This document shows positions 11,677-33,860 of a stretch of DNA of 64,000 nucleotides, one piece after another. Positions within the stretch are counted from its first letter, which is position 1; every line of letters begins with the position of its first letter. The notes under the pieces are model-generated. The model worked only from the letters and a program-made list of their open reading frames with translations. It did not search any database and had not been told where the DNA came from. Source of the DNA: Flammulina velutipes (lineage: Eukaryota > Basidiomycota > Agaricomycetes > Agaricales > Physalacriaceae); contig JAALGH010000011.1 of NCBI GenBank assembly GCA_011800155.1, positions 620,001 through 684,000 on the forward strand, read 5' to 3'. A program made the position numbers and the translations under genes.

Positions 11677-13520
11677 ATGGGCTTGACATGGTCAAAAGAA
11701 AAGATTCCGCCCCCAAGGCTTCATGTCGACGACGAAAAAGTAATCCCAAGAACGGATACGCATCTTCCTCAGCCCGTTGGCGACAGTCGGTCCTATTGGC
11801 TACAAAACGTCAGCGCAGACCCGCTGCTTGACCACCGAACAACCGAAGAGCTGCCCTCCCATGCTGATGTCGTAATTATTGGCTCTGGGGTGGGTTCTCT
11901 CATGGTTTTACCATCCAAGACGCGCAATAATACTATCACCTAGATGTCTGGTTCCTTGGTGGCGCACGAACTTTTGCACGGGAAAAATCCACCCAAACGC
12001 GTCCTTCTGCTCGAAGCGCGTGATTTCTGCTCGGGTGCGACTGGGTGCGTAATACAACTTAACCCCCAGTTCCACTGCTGAATCACTCCTTTAGCCGGAA
12101 TGCAGGTCACTGCAAGCCGGACCAATATCGCGGGTTCGCTGACTACCTAAAGAAATATGGATCAGAAGACGCCTTACAGGTCAGCATCAACACCACTCAA
12201 CGGATACCTGCCTCGCTGACTCGATCCGCTAGTTGTTGAAAGATGAGCAAAAGAACTTCCTGCGCATGTCAGAATGGGCGAAGAGGGAAAATGTGGACTG
12301 CGATCTCTGGGTTGGCGATACATTCGACGTCGCTGTAACAGAGGATGAAGCAGCGGCTTTCAAACTCTCCTACGAGCTATTGAAGAGCCACGGAGGCGAT
12401 GTTTCTCATATAGAGTACATCAACAATCCTGCAGAGGCCGAAAAGGTTTTCAAAACTCTATCCCAGTTCTCTTGCACATTTCTGATCATCTCGCAGGTTT
12501 CTCGAATCAATGGAGCCCTTGCGTGCGTACGATGGACAGCCGGAACCTTCTATCCGTGGAAGTTTGGTGAGGATATTCCTCTACCAGCGGCTTTTGTCGA
12601 ACTCATGATCTTCAGTTGCCCATGTAACAAAGCAGTCTCTAACAGCCGGTCTAAACCTCCAAACCTGGACTCCCGTTGAGTCTGTCACCGCTGGATCGCA
12701 ACTAGGTCTATGGTCTGTTAACACTCCCCGCGGGAGCATCTCAACGCATACCGTCGTATACGCTACCAACGCGTACACACCCGCCATCCACCCCGCATTC
12801 CGCGGTGCCATCCACCCAACGCCGTTCATCTGCACCAAGGTCGTCCCGCCACCTTCCCACCGAGGATCCAAAGCGCTCCAGAACTCCTACCTGGTAGCAG
12901 GCTACAAGGGAAGCAACGTATCCATCAACCCCCGTTCGTCTTCAGACGGCGTCATCTTATTTGGCGGGGAATCGACCGCGGAGCCTGCTTTGAGGCAGTA
13001 TATCATCGACCACCCGGGATCTGAGGCTGATGATTCGTTGGGCAACTTTCAGCCTGTTTTGGATGGCGTGGATGACTTTGCTAGGAACGTGTTGGCTGGC
13101 TGGGGCCCGGATGCTGGTGTTGCGGGAGCTGGAATCGATTATAATTGGTCTGGGATTATTGGATCGGTGAGAAAGTCTTTTACCAATGATGGAGCGGCGA
13201 GGCTCACCATAAGCTTTGGTAGAGCGCAGATGGGTTACCGTTTGTAGGGCCAATTCCTCAATATCCTGGTCAATGGATTTTGGCGGGTTTTAGCGGGCAT
13301 GGCATGGGTACGAAAAGAACTTCCGATATACGGTCTCTTTCTGACTTGCATGACAGCTCGCATATTCACGTCGTCCGTTGGGTTGGTAAAACTCTTGCAA
13401 GGCAAAAGCTGGGAAGAGACGGAGCTTCCTGGTCCGTTCCGACTGACAGCCGACCGCTTGAAATCTATATACTCCGGTCATGGCGACGGCAGTGTGAGGA
13501 AGGGAGTCTGTCTAGAGTGA
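11677..13520 (+). CDS. FAD-dependent oxidoreductase (D-amino-acid oxidase superfamily)
   Basis: Eight exons (11677-11889, 11944-12044, 12095-12179, 12233-12445, 12497-12566, 12616-13166, 13223-13307, 13357-13520) give 493 residues. Across the first junction the N-terminal FAD-binding motif reads VVIIGSGMSGSLVAHELL with a following acidic E in LLLEAR, the Rossmann pattern of the DAO fold (PF01266 type). A GRNAGHCKPD segment follows, then ATNAYTPAI and, near the C-terminus, GLPFVGPIPQYPGQWILAGF with SGHGMARI, the second FAD-contacting region. The family oxidises amines or amino acids; the substrate cannot be read from the sequence. No signal peptide or peroxisomal SKL end is visible, so a cytosolic location is likely. 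It converges on the malic enzyme gene. Confidence 0.85.
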
Positions 13521-14064
13521 TACACCTTTACGATACAAGTTATGCCAACTCTTGAGCACAGCTCGACGAAGTGTCATATAATATTAGTCCATCCCTCTAG
13601 GATACGAGCGCCTGATATCCCTGATATGCAGACAATCTGAAGTGAGATGCGCATCTGGTCGAAGGAAGGAATTCATTGGATGCTCCAATAAATGCAAGCT
13701 CCATTGCATGCTAAAGATTTCTCGTATTAGTTCTCATGCTCGTCTGCACACTGATACACTTCCCTGCTACATCACAGTATACGTGCTCTTCGTTGTTTGC
13801 GTTCACAGCGTGCCCCAACAGGTTAAGATTGATCGCTAGTGGCATGATTTGATTATGCTGCGCCACAATCCCCCCTTATTTTAGTTCGTGGGTACTTCTT
13901 CATATTCCTCATCTATGTACAAATAGTTGTACGCTACTTCCAGGATTATTCGTTAAAAATACAATAACTCTAGCAGAGAAAACCATAACTCTAGCAAAAA
14001 CCATATATATACAGTGAAAAGTGAAAGCACTAACGATACTGAACCTGGGGGGGCCTTCAAACCT
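13521..14064. other. Intergenic between convergent genes
   Basis: Shared 3' flank of the FAD oxidoreductase (+) and malic enzyme (-). AT-rich from about 13900 with repeated AACTCTAGCA units near 13966-13996. No gene seen. Confidence 0.5.
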
Positions 14065-16215
14065 TTAAGGGTTCCACATTTTGCTTTGGATAAACTTGGT
14101 CAATTCCGCATCCTTCGTAGTCCGCAGTTCTGGGGAGCAGTCGACGCCCTACGGGGTAAGTTAGAACAATGAACTCCAAAAGTCTGAGGAAGCAACGTAC
14201 TGATTTTTGAGCAGCGCGGATAACGTCCAAGGCGATGTGCGAGCTGATTTCTCGGACTGAACGAACAATGAGTGGGTTGAAGGAGCAAGAAGGCGATGTG
14301 AGACGTACTGCGCTCAATGCGAGGGTAGAGCAGACCAGCATCACGCTCCTCTGGCGTGAGCGAGTTTGCCAATCCAAGGGAAGACGCTTCGACCATCGTG
14401 TCGGTGACGCTCTTAGCGCGCGCTAGGATTGCACCAAGGCCAAGACCTATAACATAACAGATGGTGAGACGGAGAGGCGCTTGAGAAGCGAGAGAAGAAC
14501 TGACCAGGGAATATGTACATGTTGTTGCCTTGTCCGGGGTACAATGTTTTGCCCTTGTAATCGACGGGCTCGAATGGGGAACCGGACGCGAAGAGGACAG
14601 TGCCGTTGGTGTTGTCCACTGCGCTTTCAAAGGTGCATTCGGATAGGCGGACGGGGTTGGACAAAGGGAAGATGATGGGGCGCGGGTTGTTGGCAGCCAT
14701 GGCTTGAATGACAGTTGGGTCAAACGCGTCCTACAATGCTGTCAATGACTGACTAAAACCATCAAGATGCAAGTCACATACGCAGATGGTAGACAGTCCG
14801 AGGAGCGCGGTAGGCTTGACATGGTCGATGATGTCGAGGAGGTTGGTCATAGGCGGGCCTTGATAGTCACGGCGAGCGAAGTCTAAAGCAAGTTAGCAAC
14901 GTGTCTAAGGAATTCAAGCAAGACGTACATTTCTTGTGCTCGGCCAGCTTGCCACGGCCATCAAACACCAGGCCTTGCGAATCGACCAGGTAAATCCGTT
15001 CGCGAGCCTCGTCCACGGAGAGACCTTGGAGCGTGAAGAAGCTCATCAGCTGGGTGGCGACACCAACACCCGCAGATCCCGCGCCGAAGAATAGAATACG
15101 ATGGCTGCTCAAGGGGCGCCCAGATGCAGCCGAGCTGATCTTTGCAGCGTTCAAGAAGCCACTGAGGACGACGGCACCAGTTCCTTGAATGTCATCGTTG
15201 AAGACGGGGTACTTGTTCCTGTAGCGCTCGAGATAGAGGAAAGCATTGTCGGTAGAAAAGTCCTGGATGACGATGATGATGAAGAACAGTCTATGAATAG
15301 ACACAGCGGACTAACCTCGAACTGGACCATGAGCTTAGGGAATGTTGTAGTGATGGCCTCCATGAACTCGTCCATGAACTCTGTCATTTCCTGACCAGAT
15401 ACACGCTTCTGGCGGAGCCCAAGATAGAGAGGGTCATCGAGGAACTTCTGGGTGTTGGTACCGAGGTCGAGACAGATGGGAACGGTCGATTCTGGGCGGA
15501 TACTGCCCAGATGTTAGTATAATGAAAAACAGACAGTGAACGGTACGAACCCAGCACCGGCAATGTAGAGCGAGAGCTTTCCGATGGAGATGGGCATTCC
15601 GTTTACACCGAGGTCACCGAGACCGAGGATACGAGAGCCTAGATAGAAAGTTACTATGGCGAGAGCGGACGGGGAAGAAATGCACATGCCATCAGTGACT
15701 ACGCTAATTCGCGCGTCGTCGAGCCTCGTCCAGTTCTTGACGATGGACTTGATACTGCCCTTGTCCTTGATCGAGACATACTACAGAACGTGAGTACGGA
15801 AGGGCGCGACCTGTGCAACGCGTACCATCCCCTCGGGACGTCGGTAGATATGCGAGAACTGCAGGCATGCATCGCCCACCGTTGGGGTGTAGATGATGGG
15901 GGTAAACTCGGACATGTTCGACAGGCAGAGGCGGTAGAACATAGACGGGTCCTGCTCCTTGAGCATCGACAGATAGATGTATTTTTCGATGCCCTTTTCC
16001 TTTGAGCGAAGCTGGGCAAGACAGCGTAAGGTGTGGACCGAATCATCGAGGGCGGGTGGCGTCAGACCGCGCGGAGGTTTCGCAGCTGCTAGTAAACCAG
16101 ACCGAAGGGTTAGTATCGAGGAGAGGTTACTGGGGAAGACAGTCCGCATACGCTGGGCGGCCATTTTGAGCTTCTGTACGCCATTAGACCAGTAGGGGGT
16201 GAGGACAACAGTCAT
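14065..16215 (-). CDS. MAE1: Malic enzyme (oxaloacetate-decarboxylating malate dehydrogenase)
   Basis: Ten exons (16215-15826, 15780-15690, 15638-15551, 15502-15316, 15263-14939, 14882-14782, 14730-14505, 14446-14309, 14256-14201, 14148-14065) give 561 residues, the usual length. The enzyme converts malate to pyruvate and CO2 while reducing NAD(P). Diagnostic motifs in order: [34 protein letters not shown] with catalytic Arg/Lys region, [15 protein letters not shown] metal-binding region, nucleotide-binding GAGSAGVG, and [10 protein letters not shown]. An internal Met ([13 protein letters not shown]) begins a basic, hydroxylated stretch that could be a mitochondrial presequence, so two start sites are conceivable. 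Intron 2 begins GCATGT, a GC-AG intron needed to keep the DGSRILG frame. Cofactor preference is not decided here. Confidence 0.93.
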
Positions 16216-16252
16216 GGTGGGATGAATGCAAGAGCAAAGACCGCAGTCAATC

Positions 16253-16259
16253 TTTTATA
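16253..16259 (-). promoter_or_regulatory. TATA box of malic enzyme gene
   Basis: On the minus strand TATAAAA lies 38 bp before the start codon at 16215. Confidence 0.55.
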
Positions 16260-18132
16260 CATTCGAAGGAAACCTAGAAAGGCAACAGCAAGATCGTAAG
16301 ACTGTGACTCGTTCGTTGGAAAGAGGTTTGGGGGTTCGGCAGTAATCGCGTCCCTATCCCCATATGACCCATCAAATATCATTCAAACCTGGGCCTTGTA
16401 ACTGGTAAAACGCTCTCGCATACAACAAAACAGACTACTATTCAACTTGGCAGTCATTTGATTCGTTCCCGACGATGTGGATCATCCTTTCTCCTGGATA
16501 CCAGCTGCGAGTCGCCATACGCTGCCACATGTCCAAGCGGATGAGGCAGGATGAGGCCAGCTGTCTGGATCGGAACGGGAATAGTCGGATACTCGTCACG
16601 CCCTCCTGACTTTTTTGAACGCGACTAAAGTCACTGAACGCCACACTACCTCTCACACGACCCACAAATAAAGCAGGGCTGCTCCGACTACTCTTCGTTC
16701 GGGGCAATATTTAAACCTACCCCAAGTCATTCCCCCATATTGGCTGGGGAAATTTCAAACCGTCCCCTTCCCTATTCATTATCTCAGATTCTCAATGATT
16801 GACCAGGACTCGAGCAATTTGCGCTTTTTTGCTGATCCTAGGGCGCGATATTCCTATTCAATGCTGATCCTGATCCCCAAGGATCATTATTGGAGCTATT
16901 TACCTGTCTAAATTGTTCGCTCTCTGGCCGCTGCTCGTCTCAATTGCATCAGTTCACTTGAGCGCGCTCGACGCGATTTTATTCGCTGAACCGTATCGTC
17001 TGCCGCGGCCGCGTCTTACACTTCCACCTCCTGACCCACCATCGTGTCACTCTGACAACTCTAGATCTATCCCGTGGCGTTGCGGCTTCCCGCAAAAGTT
17101 TAAGAAGAAGACGAATGAACTGAACAGTGCCACGTTCTACCCCGATGCCGCTCTGTTTCCGCAAGGAGCTGATTCTTGATCTCGAAGCTTAGACATCTCT
17201 ATCCACCAGCAAACCCACCTGGTGAAACATTGGTATCATCCACCGTGCTTAGACACAGTTCAGTCTGATTCGTCGTATAAACGCTACCTGATCTCCCGTG
17301 ATCACCCAAGTCTGCCAAACCTGTCAATCTATCAATATCCGAGGTCCAAACTCACCTCGCCCATCCTCACGAATATGGTCATGATACTATCAGGTTTCAA
17401 ATGGGCCACTTGTGTTACAACTTAACGAATATATAGAGGCTAAGCCTGTGGAAGAAGCAGTTGCTCAACAGAATGATGAACGCTGCTGTGGCCCGTAACA
17501 TCTACAACCAACACTCGTAGGTTGAGACAAATGATTGCAGGCATCATCACCCTAGGAACCTACCACAACGTTAAGGTTGTTCTTGCACCACACCTGTACC
17601 GGACCTGACATGTGAAAAATGATCTCCTCTGCCTGCGCCACATATGGTGTCGCCCCCACTTTGCTCCATTTGAAACGATATATATGTATAATTTTCCATT
17701 AGGCTAACCTTGTGCTGCGTATCATTAGCAGAATGCATGTCAATCCTCGCCGCCTCTTTATACAGCGCCACACTGCATAATCACGTGAATGAGTAACAGG
17801 ACATAGCAGGCTACAGACCGTCAGACGGAGACCACCTCTGCTGACTATACGTGTCCCAAAAGAATGATAGAAGATAACACATTGGTAGATTCAAAAACGG
17901 TGCGGTCTTGTAAGAGACTACTCATCCTATCGTATAGAATGGTGTTCATTGTCAAGCTAAGACACCTTGAAAGTATGTGCTAAGTGGTACATATGGTTGC
18001 TAGCGTGTTTTCATACAAATGACACAATTAAGTAGATGCTACAGTCTGTCAGTCTAGTAGTCCGGATAATGGTATACCGAGACAGTAATAAGAAAGAAAA
18101 ATGGGAAGTAGTATGTCCGATGTATCAACCAA
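16260..18132. other. Long intergenic region
   Basis: About 1.9 kb between the malic enzyme promoter and the 3' end of the membrane glycoprotein gene. Short open frames (for example 16913-17179) have no recognisable features and no splice-consistent extension. I see no RNA gene. Confidence 0.45.
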
Positions 18133-19324
18133 TCAACGCGAGTACTCTGAATACGCTTTTTCCGGTCGAGTAAGGAGCCCATTTGAAGATGACATGGTGG
18201 CGGGCGAAGAGGGAGGGTACTCCGACGGAGGGTCATCTCGACGTGACCACAACACGCTTGGTGAGATATTGCGCATTATGGATTCTGTCGTTGTAAGAAA
18301 TGTGCCTTGCAAAACCATTGTCGTGAGCCTACGCTCGCAGACGAGCAAACAGCATACCTTGATGGCTCACCCAAGACCGAGATCGAACTTTCGCGCGCGC
18401 AGTGGTACCAGAGCTAGTACCACGCCTCCTGGATCTGCGAATATGGATGCACAGAAAAGTGACGAGGCCGATGATAAGAAGGATAAAGAACCCCAGAAAG
18501 ATCGCCAGTATCCTTATAACACTGACCGAATCTGGCGTCGACTGAGCCACAGCCTGGTTCGAAGGTGAGTTGGTGGTGGTTGATTGAGATTGAGATGGGA
18601 TATTGGGCAGCGAAGAAGACGGGTCAGGAGGAAAAGGGAGGACGGGGGCGTCTCCATCCGTCTCGTTTTTCGGAGGGTATACAAAGAAGGAGTTGAGAAC
18701 AAAGGGGGAGAGGGCGTTTACTTTAGTGACGTTTACTATGATCTCGTGGGTGAAATTATCCGGAATGTCCATGGCGAAGAACAGTGGCTGGTTCTCCACC
18801 ACACTATCGGCGAAGGGTTGAGTCGTGACGAAGGGAGCAGCTGCATCGAGAGTGAATGATGCAGTCGGAGGATAAGAGGATGAGTTGCTGGGCGAGACGG
18901 TCCCAAAAACAACGATGCCACTGCCTAGTAAAGTCGTTGATCAAATGGAGGCAATGTTCGGAAAAGTCTAAGGCGTACCCTTGAAAGAAAGAGACGCAGT
19001 CGAACCATTGCCAATGGTAGTATGCGTGGTCATGAATCGTCCCGAGTTCTGCAAGGTCCACGCGCCGCCGTAGATCACTCGCCCGTTGTTGTCACGCACG
19101 AAGCAAGACTGGCAAAACTGTCCTCCTTGGAAGTTTCGGAATGGCGCCCCATTACCATTACCTTGATTGTTGTTGAACTTGGGCTTCGAGTCTCCATCTT
19201 CAAACTTGCTTTCGTCTTTCCTGTTATCCCAGCCTGGCTTGTTGAAACCGAAGTTACGACGAGTTCCACGACGACCTCTTCCCTTCACAGAGGTCGTCCT
19301 GGATCGAGAGAGTCTCCGAGCCAT
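18133..19324 (-). CDS. Single-pass membrane glycoprotein of a common basidiomycete type
   Basis: Three exons (19324-18979, 18924-18371, 18333-18133) give about 366 residues. The N-terminal part is basic and Asn/Gly-rich. It leads into an extracellular beta-rich module with the family pattern IYGGAWTLQNSG ... GNGSTASLSFKGSGIVVFG ... PPTASFTLD ... QPLFFAMDI ... HEIIVNVT, with many Asn-X-Ser/Thr sites. A Ser/Thr/Pro linker, a strong transmembrane helix (IRILAIFLGFFILLIIGL), a basic stop-transfer cluster and a Pro-rich cytoplasmic tail (DDPPSEYPPSSPAT) follow. The N-terminus lacks an obvious signal peptide, so the start may be incomplete. The last intron would be only 37 nt; without it the protein stops soon after the basic cluster. 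Function is unknown in the family; a cell-surface role is inferred. Confidence 0.7.
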
Positions 19325-19797
19325 CGAGGCGTATAAATGAATGCAGAAAAGGTCTTCAAGACAGGTGGATGAAGTTAGAGACCAGCTCCAGGTAGTTGGT
19401 CAAAATGCTTAGAGGGAAGCTGTCCTTGTGCCAGTTTATATCCACGTATCAATCTGCAGTTACGCCGAAGTTGGCAACGACGACAGACAATATAGAGAGA
19501 AGTCGTTGGCTCTTCTGCATGATAGTACACAAGGCACGTATCAGTTCGTTGAATGGGTAGAATCATTCGGAGCCTTTAAACTCGGGGTGTTCGGTCAGCG
19601 CAACTTGAAAGGACGACACAACCGAGACAAAATATACGGGCCCATGATGTCTCCGGAGAATTGCTTGCCCAATCGATAAGGACCTCTTGATCTTCGACAG
19701 CTCCACAATGAACACAACCGGGTAAGCGTCACGAACCCATCTAAATTCCCAATAGTGATATGTTCTATATCCAGTGAGATGATATATCCCTAGATTG
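19325..19797. other. Upstream region of the glycoprotein gene and 3' flank of the ABC transporter
   Basis: 473 bp. No gene; an imperfect TATA-like stretch is not convincing. Confidence 0.4.
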
Positions 19798-26435
<6,638 letters not shown>

Positions 26436-27212
26436 TCCCACTCGCAGAATAAAATGAGCGGTGGTGGTAGCAATGAATCAACGCGATAGCTTTTTGTGTT
26501 TGCAATCAACGGAGATAACGGTCTCCGGCAGGCACGCGAACTTGCAAATTGTTTCTCCCTGTGACAGCCTTTGACTAGTGCTACCGGTCCCGGACGATAA
26601 GTAAGTAAGTTACAGTCAGTGTCACTCTTGCTGAATACCTATGTGGCGCATAAATATATTTCTGACACGTGGCTTCTTGTAAGTTGAAGTACAGGGTCCC
26701 ACGCCTCGATACCGTCAGGCCGTATCGTCTGGTTCAAGTTGATAAGACCAGGATATGTCAAAATTTTCCAGCGCGTCCTACTGGATACACAGTCCTTCAG
26801 AATTTTTCACACAGTTGCAACCTTGTCGTCTAAGAAATCCGTCGAGGAACGGTGATTAGAAAGTCCGAGATGACGCTTTTGGCGCATTTCTCGAGTGCAA
26901 TCAACTTTCTTTACCCTCCCCGAGTCAAACCAAGGTCAACCAATAGTGAACGACATGTAAGAATCTATTGAACAACAAATTCAGACTTTCAGTCACCGTC
27001 CCTGGACGGATTTCCTAGACGTTTCACCGTTGCGACTGTGTATATCGCCCTGAGATCTGCTATAGATACTGACTTTCGTAGTATAGTACCGCTTTAATCC
27101 TGTGCATATCTGTGCATCAAGTAATTGTGTCCATGTCGATGAGCAGATCATTGGCTGTGCCGTTGTGGCGCCGATCCGTAACTGCATCGTTACACTCTCG
27201 GAATAAAAATCA

Positions 27213-27220
27213 TATAAATA
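27213..27220 (+). promoter_or_regulatory. TATA box of kinase-like gene A1
   Basis: TATAAATA, 80 bp before the ATG at 27300; conserved in the duplicate at 30522. Confidence 0.55.
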
Positions 27221-27299
27221 GAGAGTGCCATCAAGCTGTAGCTTTCATTATAATCAGACTAACGAGCCGGACTCGTATTCAGAAGTTGTCTTCCCAATC

Positions 27300-28358
27300 A
27301 TGCTGTCGAATATAGCCTTCATCTGTGTTCTCTCTTTCTTACACGGGGCCATGTTTACCGTTGCGCTGTACGTACGCCCTGTTGTCTGTTCTCCAACTGA
27401 TAAATGCTCCTAGTCCTACTAATTCCCAAATTTCTGAACGTGCACCCGGTGCAGTGACTATGGTTAACCTTGGGCCAGAGGGGAAAATATATAACTTAAA
27501 AGAACTCTCTTCGGGAACATTTTCTAAAACATATGAGGTCGTTAACGGTTATCGCCCAGACGAAAGTGGGCCACCAATCCCGGCAATCGTGAAACTTCTC
27601 ACTACGACGAAGCCTGAGAAAGATAAAGCTGAAGTAGGTAACCTAAAGAAGGTCAGTAACTCTTTCACGGCGTTCATCTGTTATGGCTTACTGTTGAACA
27701 CTTTAGATTGGCCTCCATCTATGGGACGAAAATGCGACAACGATTGTCATGAAAGACGTTCGGAAAGACTACCCTTTTCCAGGAGCTTCCACAAATCTGT
27801 TCCATGACTGGTATCGCTCAAAGAATAAGACAACAGATATTTTAGCAGACTTGCAAACTGCCCAAAAAACCGCCAAAAGTATATTACTACATTACGCTAA
27901 GGCTGCGCATCTAAGGTGTGTGGCGTCGAATTTCTTAACGTGATACTTACAGCCAAATTTCCGTCTAGGCATTATGATTGTCATCTGGGCAACTTTTTCC
28001 TCACAGAGAACTTGACGCGTGGTGTACCCATAGATTGGGCCCCGCCAGATTACGACGAGAAACTAGCAGGTGTTGTACCTACGTCCAAAAATGAGAGCGA
28101 GCGGCAGAGAGATATTAACGACTTCGAAAATTGGCTCACCCAAACCCTCATGTTCTCGTTCAGTCTCGAAGCAGTAGAGGTTCAGTTGCAACTCTCAAAT
28201 GATCATCTGTCGTCGTGAGTTCAATCGCAGGTAGAGATTCCTGTAAATAGCTTGCTGATTCTCTCAATAGTGAGCACGCCGCGCTACTACCTGAAGAAAA
28301 CAGAAAGCTAGCAATTGAAAGAAATAAGCTATTGGCTGGCCAACAAGCAGGGCAGTAA
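27300..28358 (+). CDS. Kinase-like protein with N-terminal signal peptide or anchor, copy A1
   Basis: Five exons (27300-27367, 27414-27651, 27707-27915, 27969-28214, 28271-28358) give 282 residues. The first exon encodes a hydrophobic segment (NIAFICVLSFLHGAMFTVAL) that looks like a signal peptide or membrane anchor. The rest resembles a small protein-kinase fold: a GTFSKTYEV loop-like stretch, a Lys in PAIVKLL, a hinge-like TIVMKDVRKDY, a catalytic-loop match HYDCHLGNFF (HxD...N) and PIDWAPPDY where kinases have DFG. The glycine loop is poor, so activity is uncertain. All exons stay open in both copies despite many substitutions, which suggests selection. It is transcribed away from the ABC transporter and toward the OYE gene. 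Function unknown; a secreted or lumenal kinase-like protein is the inference. Confidence 0.65.
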
Positions 28359-28613
28359 TATACGCTACACAAACAATGGCAAGAAGCTTTACCGTACAAG
28401 TATTGTAGTATATCAATCCCCTAGTAAATATAATAAAGGTGGCCGTCAATACATTTTCAAACTTATAGTCAAGGCCATTATGCTGAGTGGATTGTTTTGA
28501 GTGTTTAGAAGATATATGTGTGGCGTAGTTGTATTTTGGCCACAAGATTGACAGTGTTAACAGCCGGACAAAATTCCTTATTGACGTTGAAGCGACACCG
28601 ATTAGTATGCAAG

Positions 28614-29752
<1,139 letters not shown>

Positions 29753-30521
29753 GTAGCAATCAACGCGATAGCTTTTTTGCAAATATCAACGGAGATAACG
29801 GTCTCCGGCAGGCACGCAAACTTCAAATTGATTGACTCTTTTTGACTGGTGCTACCGGGCCCGGACGATAAGTATGTAAGTACAGTATTTTGTTTCAGTA
29901 AGAGTCAGCCGTAGATGAGGCACTAGATACCTTTGTGGCGCATAGATGTATTTCTACCACGTGGCTTCTTGTGAGTTCAAGTAAGTAGTTAGCGCGAGCA
30001 GCTTTGAGCTCCAGTCTTTTGGTCTCATGGCTGCGCTACGAGGGCTCTGAAAATTGAGGCGAAGCAGCGGCCGCGTGTTCTTTACGCTACATTCATAATA
30101 TCCCGGTGTATTTGGTAAACAGCATTTCCTTCACCGGTCAGTGTATAGCGATGTCATAAGGTAGCCCACAGCCGCCATTCCTGCCTATTGGAGTGGCCCG
30201 AGCGGTCGTCGAGGGAATCGCTGCCTCAGACGAGAATGCAATGATAGTATTGTGTCAAGACGCGAACAGAGAATCTAGAGAACGTGCCGGATGACAATGC
30301 CAAACACGGCTCAACACCGCGTGTGCGTGGCGTAACCAGCAGTGGTCGCGTCACGACACACCACTGCACTATCCGCGGCGACTGTCATGCTTGCAGCGCT
30401 TTGGTATAGCTACATATCGATGCGCATGCCATCGAGTGATACAGCCTCAGTGCTGTATACTGTTTATGTGCTGTCCTTACATAGCTCAGGATCGGGGGTA
30501 TTGCTCTTGGAACAAAAATCA

Positions 30522-30528
30522 TATAAAT
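30522..30528 (+). promoter_or_regulatory. TATA box of kinase-like gene A2
   Basis: TATAAAT, 83 bp before the ATG at 30605, in the same context as the box at 27213. Confidence 0.55.
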
Positions 30529-30604
30529 GGAGAGTATAGAGCTGTAGCGTTCAATATAATCATACTAACGAGCCGGACTCACATTAATCAGTCGTCTTCC
30601 CATC

Positions 30605-31681
30605 ATGCTGTCGAATATCCGCCTGACAGCCTTCATTTGCGTTCTCTCTTTCTTACACGGGGCCATATTTACCGTTGCGCTGTACGTCTTACGCTCCATC
30701 GTTTGTTCTTCCAATGACCAATGCTCCCAGTCCTACTGATTCCCAAATTTCCGAACCTACAGACGGTTCAAAAGTGATTTCATTGTCCTTTGGGCCAACG
30801 GAGCACTGGCAGCCATATAACTTAACAAAGCTATCTTCGGGAACATTTGCCAGAACATACGAGGTCGTCGACGGTTACAGCCCGAACGCCAATCAACCAC
30901 GAATTCCGGCAATCGTGAAATTATTACCCAGCACAGGGAGGCCTGAGAAGAATGAACAGGAAATACACAACCTGTGGAAGGTCCGCAACTTTTTCATGTC
31001 CCTAATAAATTCTTACTTCCTGTTGAACACTTTAGGTTCGACTCTTGTTATGGAACGGGCATGTCACCACTAGCTTGTCGACCATGACATTAATCGTTAT
31101 GAAAGACGTCCGGAAAGACTACCCTATTCCAGGAGCTTCGACGAATCTCTTCCATGACTGGTATCGCTTGAAGGGGAAGAGAGCAGATATTTTAGCAGAC
31201 TTAAAAACTGCCCGAACGACCGCCAGGACGATATTAATGCATTTCGCTAGGGGTGCTGGTCTCAAGTGCGTGGTGTTGGATTTCTTAACTTGACACTTAT
31301 TCCGAACTTTCCATCTAGGCATTATGACTGTCATATGGGCAACTTTTTCCTCACAGAAAACTTGTCGCGTGGTGTACCTATAGATTGGGCCCCACCAGAT
31401 TACGACTCAAACCCTCCCTTAGCAGGTGTTATACCTGTGCCCGTGGATGAGAGCGAGCGGGAGAGTGATATTCAAGTCTTCGAAAATTGGCTCACTCGAA
31501 ATCTCATGTACTCGTTCAGTCTCCAACAAGTAGAAAATCAATTGCAAGTCTTAAATGATCATTTGTCGCCGTGAGTTCAATTCCAGGTAAAGAGTCCTGT
31601 AAATGGCTGACTGATTCACTCAACAGTGAGCACGCCGCGCTACTACCTGGAGAAAACAGGAAGCTGGGTATATCCCCTTAG
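30605..31681 (+). CDS. Kinase-like protein with N-terminal signal peptide or anchor, copy A2
   Basis: Five exons (30605-30681, 30731-30980, 31036-31265, 31319-31570, 31627-31681) give 287 residues with the same structure as A1. The hydrophobic N-terminus, GTFARTYEV, PAIVKLL, TLIVMKDVRKDYP, HYDCHMGNFF and PIDWAPPDY are all kept. Differences include three extra residues in the signal segment, a longer segment after the second intron and a shorter C-terminus (stop after KLGISP). The frame is open throughout, so both copies may be expressed. The family is not one I can name. Confidence 0.65.
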
Positions 31682-31917
31682 AGTAGCCAACGAGGAGGGC
31701 AGCAATGCTAGTCTGAAGCCGACCGGGGAGCCAATGAGGTTTGTCTATCTTCGCGATCGGACCAATGGCATTAGGAATCAGCCACTTGTCTTTTAATATT
31801 TGTTTAATATATAAGATTGTAGCGCTAACATGTAGATTGATGTGTGGCGCAGATGTAGAATCTTTGCCACGCGGCTGACTTCCCACCAACCTAGCACCAT
31901 TATTAATATGCAAGTTT

Positions 31918-33860
<1,943 letters not shown>

